DNA of 64,000 nucleotides from PALG01 sp964495885 (GCA_964495885.1 CAZBWO010000018.1:9143-73142), one strand, 5' to 3'. Positions 8,269 through 16,669 are shown, numbered from the stretch's first letter. Numbers and translations: made by a program. The notes: generated by a model not told the origin, from the letters alone.

Positions 8269-8308
8269 CAAAAGCAACGGAATGCGTCTTATAGGTACTA
8301 AGAATCCT

Positions 8309-8316
8309 TACTTTTG
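8309..8316 (+). promoter_or_regulatory. -7 box just upstream of the Pmp3-like gene
   Basis: TACTTTTG fits TAnnTTTG and ends only 4 nt before the ATG at 8321. Transcription would start at or next to the start codon, so the mRNA may be nearly leaderless. Confidence 0.45.
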
Positions 8317-8320
8317 TGAA

Positions 8321-8479
8321 ATGAGTTTTTGGCGTGTCCTTCTTGCGATTGTATTTCCCCCTTTGTCGGTCATTGACAAAGGCTGCGGCTCTGTACTGAT
8401 TGTCTTATTGTTAACCCTCTGCGGCTGGGTACCCGGGGTGGTGGCTGCGTTGATTATCTTGAATAATCCGAAGCGTTAA
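8321..8479 (+). CDS. YqaE/Pmp3-family small membrane peptide
   Basis: A 52-aa peptide with two hydrophobic segments: VLLAIVFPPLSVI and VLIVLLLTLCGWVPGVVAALII. The FPPLSV and WVPGVVAAL motifs are those of the Pmp3/YqaE proteolipid family (the C-terminal motif here has V where many members have I-H). In yeast and plants the family affects membrane potential and salt tolerance; in bacteria the role is less clear. The start is set at the ATG preceding SFWRVLL; the frame is open further upstream without a convincing earlier start. Convergent with the 8546-10237 gene. Confidence 0.8.
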   Translation: MSFWRVLLAIVFPPLSVIDKGCGSVLIVLLLTLCGWVPGVVAALIILNNPKR

Positions 8480-8545
8480 AAGTAGCTGTTGAGTCTATTC
8501 TAAAAATCATTTTCAGGTAAGTACCCAAAAGAGTTGATGTTATAT

Positions 8546-10237
8546 TTATTCTACTCTAATCCTTTCAACAAGATGTATTGGGATACCACTTTCGGTAATT
8601 CCTTTGAGAACAACCTCAAATACACCAGTAACATCTGAGGTGCATGCGGGAATTAGTTTTACATTCGAATCTAATTTAATAGTTGGTTTCCAAAGCAATT
8701 GTGTACGGTAATCTGGAATAGTTTTCCTACCACTTTCTTCGTAATTATAGTTTTCATAATGGTATTTTTTTTGGGGCGTAGTAGGTTGTAAATTTATAAA
8801 CTGGCAGAAGGGGCTTTCTTTAGGTTTCGGAGTGTCTTCTATAAGGCTTTCAAGAAGCACCACTCCTTGATAGTCTTTCCCTTCATAGGAGTAGCTATTT
8901 CTAATAATCTTTAGGGTTTTATAGTTTGCAGCTTGAAATGCTAAAAAAGAGGAAGTGTCTTGCCATAGGATCCCATCTACAAATACTAAAGCAGGAAGCG
9001 ATGTAGGAATTTTAAAATCCGACTCACCTACCCTAACAATGGTTTTTTTGGTGTTGGGGTCTTTGGTGGCCCATACATTTTTAACGTATTCCAAAATTAC
9101 ATCTCCAATAGTGGAAAAGGGTGTATAATCCTTTAAGTGATATATCTCTTTATTTTCATAATGAACAAAAGACGGTGATTCAATTGCAGGAAGGATTTCA
9201 TCTTTATACACTTCCGAATAGGCAGATTGAATTTGATTATAGAGTACTTGATTTCTTAAATAGGGTTTCATTGACTCATCCAAACTGAAGGGTGGAAAAG
9301 ATAGTTTAGAATAATCTATAGCAGGTCTTGGGAGATATTGAAGCATATATTCTTCTGGTTCATTTTCAAAAACCTGAACAACAACCGCTCTATTCATGGG
9401 TACTCCATCTATCCAGAATTCAAATTCTCCATTGGTATTTGTATTGCTGACTTCAAAAATAAAATTTTCGCCCCCAACTGAAAGTGCTACAGAAACATCC
9501 TTTGCAAGGGTACTGTCTTTCCTGTGCAATACTTTCCCAGCAATTCGCTCACCAGATCTGGAAATTGGGAGGGAGCCTTCATCGGTATTCAAAGTTTTTG
9601 AAAAGAAAGATGTTGGGATGGGACTCAATGTATCAAGCTCATTAATTATTTGGTGCACAGACAAGGAATACCAACCATTTGGCTGGTTGCCTTTAGAACT
9701 TTTCAATTCTATAGTAAAGTTTTGCCTTTTCCTTAATACGTGCTTCGGTACTTGTAATTGCAGTAGCTCTTCATGGTGTTTAGGATTCTTCCCTTTTAAA
9801 ATAGGTAAGGACGATGTATTCTTTATACTCACTTCACTGTTAAGTATAAAAGGGTTTGCTATAAAAAGATCATCCTGAAACAGGATACGGTTATTTCCGC
9901 CAGGGAAATACGCAATAAGCTTATAAGTTCCAGAACTTAAATTGGATGGGATAAAATAATCACTATACCCTAGACCTCCATGCAAAGTAACTTTTTGAAG
10001 AAAGATGTTCTCTAAATCTTCTGAAACCAATTCTACATAAACAAGGGTTTGGCTTTTGTCGAGTTCATTGGTATTGCTATCTGCACAATAGAGCTGATAA
10101 TAAAGTGTTTCCCCAGCGGTAAGTATTTTTTTGTTGTAGTGAATAAATATCGCACCGTCTGAAGTAGTAGTCTGTGATACCATACTCCAGGAGGCAAAAG
10201 AAAATAATAATATATATATAAATCGTATCATATTCAT
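8546..10237 (-). CDS. secreted macroglobulin-MG2-like protein in a TonB-receptor operon
   Basis: A 563-aa protein with a signal peptide (residues 1-21, cleaved near SMVSQ). The N-terminal region (IFIHYNKKILTAGETLYYQL, then LSSGTYKLIAYFPGG) resembles the MG2/bacterial alpha-2-macroglobulin strand pattern found in large Bacteroidota surface proteins. A later stretch (ERIAGKVLHRKDS, then LSVGGENFIFEVSNTNTNGE) looks like a carboxypeptidase-regulatory-like domain. The gene is third in an operon with a TonB-dependent receptor and a DUF4249 lipoprotein, two bases after the latter, so it likely acts at the outer membrane with them. No catalytic motif is visible. Exact role unknown. Confidence 0.6.
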   Translation of the reverse strand: MNMIRFIYILLFSFASWSMVSQTTTSDGAIFIHYNKKILTAGETLYYQLYCADSNTNELDKSQTLVYVELVSEDLENIFLQKVTLHGGLGYSDYFIPSNLSSGTYKLIAYFPGGNNRILFQDDLFIANPFILNSEVSIKNTSSLPILKGKNPKHHEELLQLQVPKHVLRKRQNFTIELKSSKGNQPNGWYSLSVHQIINELDTLSPIPTSFFSKTLNTDEGSLPISRSGERIAGKVLHRKDSTLAKDVSVALSVGGENFIFEVSNTNTNGEFEFWIDGVPMNRAVVVQVFENEPEEYMLQYLPRPAIDYSKLSFPPFSLDESMKPYLRNQVLYNQIQSAYSEVYKDEILPAIESPSFVHYENKEIYHLKDYTPFSTIGDVILEYVKNVWATKDPNTKKTIVRVGESDFKIPTSLPALVFVDGILWQDTSSFLAFQAANYKTLKIIRNSYSYEGKDYQGVVLLESLIEDTPKPKESPFCQFINLQPTTPQKKYHYENYNYEESGRKTIPDYRTQLLWKPTIKLDSNVKLIPACTSDVTGVFEVVLKGITESGIPIHLVERIRVE

Positions 10238-10239
10238 GA

Positions 10240-11445
10240 TTAATCAATCCAAAAATCTGGAGGTTCTGGTTGCCCAAGTACGGTACAATCCCCACAGATT
10301 CTTGGAGCCATAATATAAGGGCCCCCTGGTGAGATTTCCCCATTATTTGGTCTTACAAATAAATAAGAACCGCTCTCAATAACTGTGATCAAAGGACCAC
10401 ATCTTGGGGCGCTATTTGTTGGAAATTGTAATTGTGCCTGTAGTATGCATTCATCTACAAAAGGCGGCAAAGGCTCACCGGGGAAGAAATCCTCATAATT
10501 AAAAAATATCCTCTTTGAGGTAATCGTTGAGAGATCAAAATAGCCTACTACAAGTTCATTAGCATCTTCAACTGCAGTGATATTGCTTATTACAAACCCT
10601 GGTTGAACTTGAGAGAAAACATTATCTTCTGTAGAAAAGCTGTCCAATTTTTCATAATACCGAAATGCCCCTTCAGACAATACATACTGGTTTGCTTTAA
10701 TGCTGTACCTATAACTTATTTCATAACGCTGCTGTGAAATAAAGCGCACCAACTGTCTATCTATAATGCTTTGCGAAACATTGTTTAATTCAAGTAGATT
10801 TAGGCCTTCAGCATATTGGGTTCTGTAACAAATCCTTTTGCTTTCCGATCTTGAATTGTTGAGCACCCAAACTGCACATTGTGGATATCCAGAAATCAAT
10901 GTAACATCATCATTGGTAAAATAAGGAGGGGCAACAACAAAAGTTTCTTCAAAATCAAATCGGTAAAACATTGCTTCAGTAGAAGTACTTTCTCCATCCA
11001 CATACATCCCAACTCCTTCTATTCCGTCATCATTTACTTCCCGTTCTGCATAAAGTGATTTCAATTCTGCAGTAGCAGGAAGTGTTTCGGTGCTGCTTCG
11101 GTACCTTTTTCCGTTCCTGGTAGTGATTTCCAAATAATAGGACCGATTTTGTTGTATTTCAAAAGAAGTACTAGACTGGTACACCCCATTTTCCAATTCT
11201 ACAAAATCATACGCAGTCCCATCTTCAAAAACAACAACCGTAGCACCTTCTTCCGCAAGCGGACTCCCTTCTCCTTGCTCATATCTAGATAAAATAATCT
11301 GTTGTGGTTTCAATTCATTGGTTAGGGTGGCATCAACAATTAAGAAACTGTCAAAATCTTCAAACTCAAGGGGAACTTCCCTAATACATCCCTGCAAAAG
11401 GATGGCTAGCATTCCTATACACCATATTTGAACATATTTTTTCAT
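10240..11445 (-). CDS. DUF4249-family lipoprotein
   Basis: A 401-aa lipoprotein: signal with lipobox LLQGC at residues 16-20, then the beginning FEDFDSFLIVDATLTNELKP that is characteristic of DUF4249. The middle shows the paired strands seen in this family (ATVVVFEDGTAYDF, then YYLEITTRNGKRYRSST). DUF4249 proteins are encoded with TonB-dependent receptors in Bacteroidota and are thought to sit on the receptor surface like SusD-type partners; that role is inferred from gene order, not shown. The C-terminus is rich in Cys and Pro. It lies 2 bp after the receptor gene and 2 bp before the next gene. Confidence 0.85.
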   Translation of the reverse strand: MKKYVQIWCIGMLAILLQGCIREVPLEFEDFDSFLIVDATLTNELKPQQIILSRYEQGEGSPLAEEGATVVVFEDGTAYDFVELENGVYQSSTSFEIQQNRSYYLEITTRNGKRYRSSTETLPATAELKSLYAEREVNDDGIEGVGMYVDGESTSTEAMFYRFDFEETFVVAPPYFTNDDVTLISGYPQCAVWVLNNSRSESKRICYRTQYAEGLNLLELNNVSQSIIDRQLVRFISQQRYEISYRYSIKANQYVLSEGAFRYYEKLDSFSTEDNVFSQVQPGFVISNITAVEDANELVVGYFDLSTITSKRIFFNYEDFFPGEPLPPFVDECILQAQLQFPTNSAPRCGPLITVIESGSYLFVRPNNGEISPGGPYIMAPRICGDCTVLGQPEPPDFWID

Positions 11446-11447
11446 AC

Positions 11448-14156
11448 TTAAAACTTCAAGTTATAGGTAATGGTTGGGACTGGAAGGGAAAAAATGGTAC
11501 TCTCAAATGCTTTTACCATTCCGTCTTGCCGGCTAAATAAAAGCGCATAAGGGTTGTCTCTTCCTAAAACATTGTAGATAGATACGTTCCAAAAACCATG
11601 TGCCTTTTTGTTTTTTTTATGATTGCCTTCAATATTTACGCCTACATCCAATCTATAGTAATCCCTTAATCTAAACGTATTCCTGTCCTGAAATAATAAA
11701 TACTCTACATTGTTAATATTAAAAAGGCCTATGGGTATGGTCACAGGCCTTCCTGTTTGATAGGTGAAATTCCAGGAAATACTGTAGCGCCTCGTGATCT
11801 TATGATTACTGAAAAGATTTATATTGTGAGGCTTGTCATAATTGGATGGGAAAAAGTCACCATTATTGATTTCCAATTCTGGAAGGCTATTTTTAAACTG
11901 AAGAAAAGCCCTGGAATAGGTATAGGAAAGTGCGCCATTCCAAAAGCCTTTCTTTTTTTCAATTGAAAGCTCTACTCCATAACTTTTCCCTTTCCCCTGA
12001 AGCACTTCCTGCTCTAAATTATCATTGAGTAATAAATCTGCACCCGCCTTGTAATCCAGGACATTTTTAGAAGTTTTATAATACCCTTCCAAGGAAGCCG
12101 AAAAAGTACGTTGGGAAAAATCCTGGGAAATGCCCAGAGCATATTGCATTCCCTGTTGTGGTTCTATATTGTAACTGGAGAGTTTCCAGGTGTCTAAGGG
12201 AGTTACCGTAGTGTTGCTTGATAACTGGTGTATAAACTGATAGGTAGAGTTTACCCCAGCTTTTAAGGACAAATCTTCTTTTACATTGTATTTAAATGAG
12301 GTCCTAAAAGATGGTCCAAAATAGTTCTTGGTACTTCCTTCATTGATTACCGTAACCTGGGAAGGACCAATAGCGGCAAAAGCATTTAATCGCAGGCCAA
12401 CTTCTACCTCTATTTTTTCGCCCAATAGAAAGTAATCAGAGATAAAGAGGGCTCCTTCCAGGCCCTTCTCTTTTTGAAGGGAAACCGGTTCAAATATGGA
12501 AGAACTATTCAAAGGGGTTCTCTCACCGGGTTGAATTCCATACAACTTGCCTTCCAATCCGTATTCCAATTGATGATCTTTAAACCATTGCTGTGAAACA
12601 ACTCCCTTGACTTTCGTTTCCTGCAACCCATATTTAAAATCGAAATCTGTATTGGACTGCCCATCAAATTCTAAATTAAAGTTATAATTACTATGAGCTA
12701 GGGTAATAGCTATTGTTGCGTCTTCACTTACCTTTTTTGTCCATTGTAAGGAGGCGGCGAAGTTTTGGTAGGTATTGGTAGAGTCTGTTGTTATTTTATA
12801 GGAATCCCTACTGTAATAGGTGCCAAGGGTCATCTCACTATTTTCGGAAAGCTTTTGCCGAAACTTAATGTTTCCATCATAAAATGAAGCGGCGCTTTTT
12901 TGAAGTTGTTCTTCATTTAACTGTTTTAAAATCCAGTTAGAGTGTACACTTCTTCCGCCTATGAACACAGCACTTTTCTCCTTTGCTAAAGGAACTTCCA
13001 AATGAAGACTTCCTGTTGCGGGGCCAAGGGAAACCTCCCCGGTAAACTTTTCAATGTTTGGCTTTTTGGTTTTTAACTCAAATACAGAAGAGAGCCGTCC
13101 CCCAAACTTGGGAGGAATATAAGACTTGTACAAAACTGCTTCTTCCAAAGAAGTGGCATTGATTGCAGAAAAGATACCGAAAAAATGTTGCGGATTGTAA
13201 ATGGTTGCTTCATCCAGAATAACCAAGTTTTGGTCTTCCTTTCCTCCCCTTACGTTAAAGCCTAATGAGCCTTCCCCAACTTGATCAACCCCACCTAAGG
13301 TGGTGAGGGTCTTAAAGATATCCCGCTCTCCCAGTACCAAGGGGATTAGTTTTATTTTTTCAATTTCCAGTTCGTTTACCCCCATCATATTCTCCCTTCT
13401 GGCAGATACTTTGGTGCCGCTAATGACTACTTCGTTTAAGCTTTCGTAAGATTCCTTTAAGGCAATGTCTACTGACCCTTCAGAAAAGAAATACATCCTA
13501 ATCACCTTTTTTTGAAACCCTAATAGACTTACTTCCATTACATATTCGCCAGGTACCAACCGTGCTGAAAACCTACCAAGGCTATCTGTTGCAGTCCCCA
13601 CGGAAGTATTTTTTATCCATACAGAAGCATTTGATAGCGGAAGTTTCGATGTTTCATCATATACCGTTCCATAGACCAATTCTGCTTCCTCCCGAAAAGG
13701 GATACGTTGTTTCCCTACATACACGGAAAGTGTGTCTACTTGTGAAATAGGAAGGGATGAGCTTCTATAAACGGGTTGTCTTTTCTTTAGCTGCTTCTTT
13801 GTGTCTTTTGAAACAACCTCTGGGGCGACACCTACAGAATCAATGGCAGAAGGATCAATAATGGCGATATTCTTGGTAAGAATGATTTTTTGGTCCTCCA
13901 TAAAGAAATAATTGAATACCGTATCGTTAAAAAACGCTGCCAGCCAATCCTGAAGGGGAATTTCCTTAAAATCACCCGTATACGTGTTGGAATCAAACCA
14001 TTGTTCCAGATAATAAAACTTGTACCCAGACTGTTCTTCTACCAACTCCAGTACTTCTTTCATAGGAGCATCTGTATAGGATACGGAAATAGCAGGTTCC
14101 TGGGAGAGTCCAAGCCAGCTAATTAAGGTAAAGAAGAGGATGAAACAGTTTTTCAT
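11448..14156 (-). CDS. TonB-dependent receptor with N-terminal STN and CarboxypepD-like domains
   Basis: An outer-membrane active-transport receptor, 902 aa from the chosen ATG (MKNCFILFFTLISW, signal peptide ending near GLSQ). The frame is open 29 codons further up from another ATG, but those residues look like untranslated leader. An STN/secretin-like domain (about 25-75) suggests signalling to an anti-sigma factor. A CarboxypepD-regulatory-like domain follows (VYDETSKLPLSNASVWIKNT). The plug is seen as GGVDQVGEGSLGFNVRGGKE and DEATIYNPQHFFGIFSA, then a beta-barrel ending in a terminal Phe (TITYNLKF). The substrate is unknown. No sigma/anti-sigma genes lie nearby. A perfect palindrome at 14198-14226 sits upstream. 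Confidence 0.93.
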   Translation of the reverse strand: MKNCFILFFTLISWLGLSQEPAISVSYTDAPMKEVLELVEEQSGYKFYYLEQWFDSNTYTGDFKEIPLQDWLAAFFNDTVFNYFFMEDQKIILTKNIAIIDPSAIDSVGVAPEVVSKDTKKQLKKRQPVYRSSSLPISQVDTLSVYVGKQRIPFREEAELVYGTVYDETSKLPLSNASVWIKNTSVGTATDSLGRFSARLVPGEYVMEVSLLGFQKKVIRMYFFSEGSVDIALKESYESLNEVVISGTKVSARRENMMGVNELEIEKIKLIPLVLGERDIFKTLTTLGGVDQVGEGSLGFNVRGGKEDQNLVILDEATIYNPQHFFGIFSAINATSLEEAVLYKSYIPPKFGGRLSSVFELKTKKPNIEKFTGEVSLGPATGSLHLEVPLAKEKSAVFIGGRSVHSNWILKQLNEEQLQKSAASFYDGNIKFRQKLSENSEMTLGTYYSRDSYKITTDSTNTYQNFAASLQWTKKVSEDATIAITLAHSNYNFNLEFDGQSNTDFDFKYGLQETKVKGVVSQQWFKDHQLEYGLEGKLYGIQPGERTPLNSSSIFEPVSLQKEKGLEGALFISDYFLLGEKIEVEVGLRLNAFAAIGPSQVTVINEGSTKNYFGPSFRTSFKYNVKEDLSLKAGVNSTYQFIHQLSSNTTVTPLDTWKLSSYNIEPQQGMQYALGISQDFSQRTFSASLEGYYKTSKNVLDYKAGADLLLNDNLEQEVLQGKGKSYGVELSIEKKKGFWNGALSYTYSRAFLQFKNSLPELEINNGDFFPSNYDKPHNINLFSNHKITRRYSISWNFTYQTGRPVTIPIGLFNINNVEYLLFQDRNTFRLRDYYRLDVGVNIEGNHKKNKKAHGFWNVSIYNVLGRDNPYALLFSRQDGMVKAFESTIFSLPVPTITYNLKF

Positions 14157-14197
14157 TTGGCTGATTAGTTGGTTAAATGTAGGGATAGTACAACCAA

Positions 14198-14226
14198 TAT
14201 AAAATTGAAGGTACTCCAATTTTATA
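14198..14226. promoter_or_regulatory. perfect inverted repeat upstream of the TonB-receptor operon
   Basis: TATAAAATTG and CAATTTTATA are separated by 9 bp. The palindrome lies 42-70 bp upstream of the chosen receptor start. The arms are symmetric to the last base, which is unlikely by chance over 20 positions; it looks like an operator for a dimeric regulator. Confidence 0.55.
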
Positions 14227-14372
14227 CAGCAAGACCCTTTCATTTATAAAACTGGAGTGCTTTTGGGGAGTATTTTGTTCCCTTATGTAAAGTGGGTATG
14301 CTCCTTTAAATTGCTTATTCCCTGAAAGTGTACCGTAATAATGGGTTGTGTGTACCCTTGATAGCTTTCTAT

Positions 14373-14460
14373 ATGCCTTTTATATGCCTTTGGTATACCT
14401 TTCCTATGCCTTTGATATGGCTTTTACATGCCTTTGCTATGCCTTTGCCATGCCTTTGCC
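14373..14460. repeat. 11-bp tandem repeat, eight copies
   Basis: ATGCCTTT (once ATACCTTT, once ATGGCTTT) starts at 14373, 14384, 14395, 14406, 14417, 14428, 14439 and 14450, exactly 11 bp apart each time, with three variable bases between. No protein reading is plausible because 11 is not a multiple of 3. This is non-coding DNA in a 568-bp gap between the receptor operon and the gene at 14725. Confidence 0.85.
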
Positions 14461-14475
14461 CCCCTTGCAGAAAGT

Positions 14476-14575
14476 GGTCAAAAACGGCCAAAAGTGGCAA
14501 AAAACTGCCAAAACCTGCTTTTTCCTGCTTTTTTCGTCCTTTTCCTGCTTTTTCCTGCCAAAAGCTGCCTAAACG
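14476..14575. repeat. 10-bp-phased A-tract/T-tract array (predicted bent DNA)
   Basis: Ten consecutive 10-bp units such as GGTCAAAAAC, GGCCAAAAGT and TGCTTTTTCC. Four units have A tracts, four have T tracts, then one has an A tract and the last a shorter one. Runs of four to six A or T repeated at one helical turn are the classical condition for intrinsic DNA curvature. It begins 15 bp after the 11-bp array and ends 149 bp before the next start codon. Confidence 0.8.
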
Positions 14576-14724
14576 GACATAGGTATTTGGAAATGAGAAT
14601 TTTGCGTTCTAGGTTAGCCCCATCGGATTTCCGGAAAAGGGTCTGCGTAGGATTTAAAAAAACGAAAACAGCCTACAAGGACTGCCGATATGAAAGGAAT
14701 GTTTAACCCTTAAAATTGAAAGTT

Positions 14725-15525
14725 ATGCCTAAACAAAAAGGTTATATTAAATTGAAAGGTACCATGGACGAGTTAACTTTTTACCAGAGTGGTGGAGAAC
14801 ACTTGGTTCGTGGGAAGGGAAGTTTAGACAAGGAACGGATTTTGAAAGATCCTTCGTTTAGACGTACCCGAGAGAACATGAGTGAATTTGGTGGGGCTGC
14901 CTATGTGGGCAGTGAGTTCCGAAAGGGACTGTCCTCTCTCATTCAGAAACTTGGTGATGGCCGGGTGACCGGACGAATCACTGGAATCATGCGGAAAATC
15001 AATGCGGCCGGTTCTGGCCGTAGGGGTCAGCGTTCTTTTGATATGCTGGCGAACAAACGGCACTTAGTGGGCTTTGAGTTTAACCGTTTTCAACCGTTGC
15101 ATACAGTGTTGCGGAAGAACTTTATTGCTCCTGAGGCCGATGCCAATAGAAGTGTCGTAACATGGACGATGCCCGATTTTGTGATTGAAGAGGATATGAA
15201 GGTGCCGGAAGGGGCTACGCACTTCCAATTGGTCTTGGCCTCTACGGTGTTGAGTGATTATGAATATCACCCTACTGATTTGAAGTATGTGGCTGTAGAG
15301 CCAGACCTTACCCAGTTACAAGCGGTAGCGGAAAGCGACCATTTCCCTACCATTGGTACGTTGGGTGGTGATGTGACCCTTACGCTGGATTTAGGGCTAG
15401 CCGAGGCACTGCCCGATACCGCTGCATTGGTAAATGTGGTAGGGGTTCAATATTTTCAGGAGGCTGATGGTGTGATGTACCTTTTGGAAAGTGAGCAGAC
15501 GTTAAAGATTGCGAGTGTCCTTTAG
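14725..15525 (+). CDS. conserved-looking protein of unknown function
   Basis: A 266-aa protein with no signal peptide or membrane segment. The N-terminal 95 residues are very basic and contain GYIKLKGTMDELTFYQSG, then LVRGKGSLDKERILKDPSF and RTRENMSEFGGAA; I have a memory of similar sequences in other flavobacterial genomes but know no function. The C-terminal half (from about 140) is strand-rich, for example VVTWTMPDFVIEEDM and FPTIGTLGGDVTLTLDLG. The start is the ATG followed by PKQKGYIKLKG; an earlier TTG gives three extra residues. A monocistronic unit preceded by the curved-DNA array and ended by a terminator. Confidence 0.6.
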   Translation: MPKQKGYIKLKGTMDELTFYQSGGEHLVRGKGSLDKERILKDPSFRRTRENMSEFGGAAYVGSEFRKGLSSLIQKLGDGRVTGRITGIMRKINAAGSGRRGQRSFDMLANKRHLVGFEFNRFQPLHTVLRKNFIAPEADANRSVVTWTMPDFVIEEDMKVPEGATHFQLVLASTVLSDYEYHPTDLKYVAVEPDLTQLQAVAESDHFPTIGTLGGDVTLTLDLGLAEALPDTAALVNVVGVQYFQEADGVMYLLESEQTLKIASVL

Positions 15526-15553
15526 TTAGACTGCTTGTGGTTGCCAGGGAAGG

Positions 15554-15584
15554 GGCCCTTTCGATTGTGAAAGGGCCTTTTCTT
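15554..15584 (+). terminator. rho-independent terminator
   Basis: A 9-bp stem GGCCCTTTC/GAAAGGGCC with a 6-nt loop followed by TTTTCTTTTG, 29 bp after the preceding stop. Confidence 0.85.
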
Positions 15585-15597
15585 TTGTGATGGTGAG

Positions 15598-15646
15598 GAG
15601 TTAGTAGTGAGTAGTTAGTAGTTAATAGTTAGAGGTTAGTAGTTAG
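15598..15646. repeat. 7-bp tandem repeat (TAGTTAG), seven copies
   Basis: Seven adjoining 7-mers, all close to TAGTTAG, run without a gap from 15598 to 15646. It lies just beyond the end of the SRAP gene. A similar short run on the other strand occurs near 37110-37135. Confidence 0.75.
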
Positions 15647-15669
15647 ATGTATGTAATAGTGGTTTGCTA

Positions 15670-16392
15670 TTAAAAGAGGGTTTCTTTGGGGACGGGTTGG
15701 AGGATGTGTTCGTGGTTGGTGTTGACGCCTCTTTTGTATAGGTCACGGGTAACGGGGTGGGCCTTAAACTCCTTGGCGGTAAAGCCATGTTTCATGAGTT
15801 CGGTGAGGTTTTTTTCATCCATGCGGTCATTGAACCACTCGTCTATTAAATCTTCTGCCAAGACCAAGGGTTGTCTTTTTTTCACGTTGTGTATTTCTGC
15901 GAAGAAATCGTTGGCTGGCATGGTAATGATAGAGGCCGTATAGAGTTCATCATCCAGTTCTGTATATAGCCCTGCGAACATAAAGAGGTCGCGCCCGTCC
16001 TCAAATTCCTTAGAGGGGATATAGCAAAAATGCGGGATGGATACCCCTTGATTCTTTTGGGGTTCAAAGAAGCCATCTGCTAGAATGACACAACGTTGGG
16101 ATTGTGCACTTTTTTTGTAGGTGCCCGATGAAAAGATGGTTTCGCTTTTGGCATTAAGGGTGTTGTATTTTTTATGGAATGCCGGAATATCATTCATGCC
16201 CCATTCTGGTACCAAGCCCCAAGAAGCAGGGTAAACGAGGTCTGGTTCTTCCATGGGGATGATGTAGATATTGGGATGTGTAAAGCCCGTGATGTGGTAA
16301 TAGGGTTGGTATTCCATGGGAATGGCAAAGTCTATGAGGAGGTGTTCCTTAATGGCCTTTTCTTTTTTGCTGAGGGTTTTTTCGAAGCACAT
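15670..16392 (-). CDS. SRAP-family protein (HMCES/YedK-like abasic-site DNA-protein crosslinker)
   Basis: A 240-aa cytoplasmic protein. It begins Met-Cys, and the exposed Cys2 is the residue that forms a thiazolidine with abasic sites in single-stranded DNA in this family. Other family features are visible: ASWGLVPEWG (about 78-87), TLNAKSETIF, the ILADGFFEPQK segment with the conserved Glu, and the EIHNVKKRQPLVL segment with the active-site His. The protein would shield abasic sites from mutagenic repair. It is 16 bp downstream of the small gene at 16409-16669 and probably shares its promoter. Confidence 0.92.
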   Translation of the reverse strand: MCFEKTLSKKEKAIKEHLLIDFAIPMEYQPYYHITGFTHPNIYIIPMEEPDLVYPASWGLVPEWGMNDIPAFHKKYNTLNAKSETIFSSGTYKKSAQSQRCVILADGFFEPQKNQGVSIPHFCYIPSKEFEDGRDLFMFAGLYTELDDELYTASIITMPANDFFAEIHNVKKRQPLVLAEDLIDEWFNDRMDEKNLTELMKHGFTAKEFKAHPVTRDLYKRGVNTNHEHILQPVPKETLF

Positions 16393-16408
16393 GGTTTAAA
16401 GGTAGTAA

Positions 16409-16669
16409 TTAATGTGATATGTACAACCGCCATCCTATGTGTGGCAGTTCCTGTGTGCTAAGTTCCATTATTCTTGTGCGCCCTTTGATGTAGCGGTAGC
16501 AGAGGTCCATACGTCCTTTGGTAATGACCACGGAAAAGTTGTTGAGGTTGGTCGCGGGGGGCAGTCCTTTTTGTGCACAGGCCTCCTGAATACGGTAGGG
16601 GTGTATGGCCCTAAGAAGGGTTTGTACCTGTGCGGGATCTTCGTTGATAAAGAATATTCTAGTGGACAT
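16409..16669 (-). CDS. small hypothetical protein upstream of the SRAP gene
   Basis: An 86-aa basic protein, MSTRIFFINEDPAQVQTLLR then RIQEACAQKGLPPATNLNNF. No known domain is recognised. Support for it being real is the short 16-bp spacing to the SRAP gene on the same strand and a TAACTTTG -7-like box (complement of 16674-16681) that ends 4 nt from the start codon. A rightward reading frame over the same DNA is judged a shadow. Confidence 0.5.
   Translation of the reverse strand: MSTRIFFINEDPAQVQTLLRAIHPYRIQEACAQKGLPPATNLNNFSVVITKGRMDLCYRYIKGRTRIMELSTQELPHIGWRLYISH

Noticed and set aside
14373..14575. A CRISPR-like array
   Set aside because: The units are 10-11 bp without unique spacers, and no cas gene is in the window.
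14328..14706. Several rightward reading frames of 74-92 codons rich in Leu, Cys and Phe
   Set aside because: They are produced by the 11-bp and 10-bp repeats, which are not multiples of three, and show no protein-like composition.
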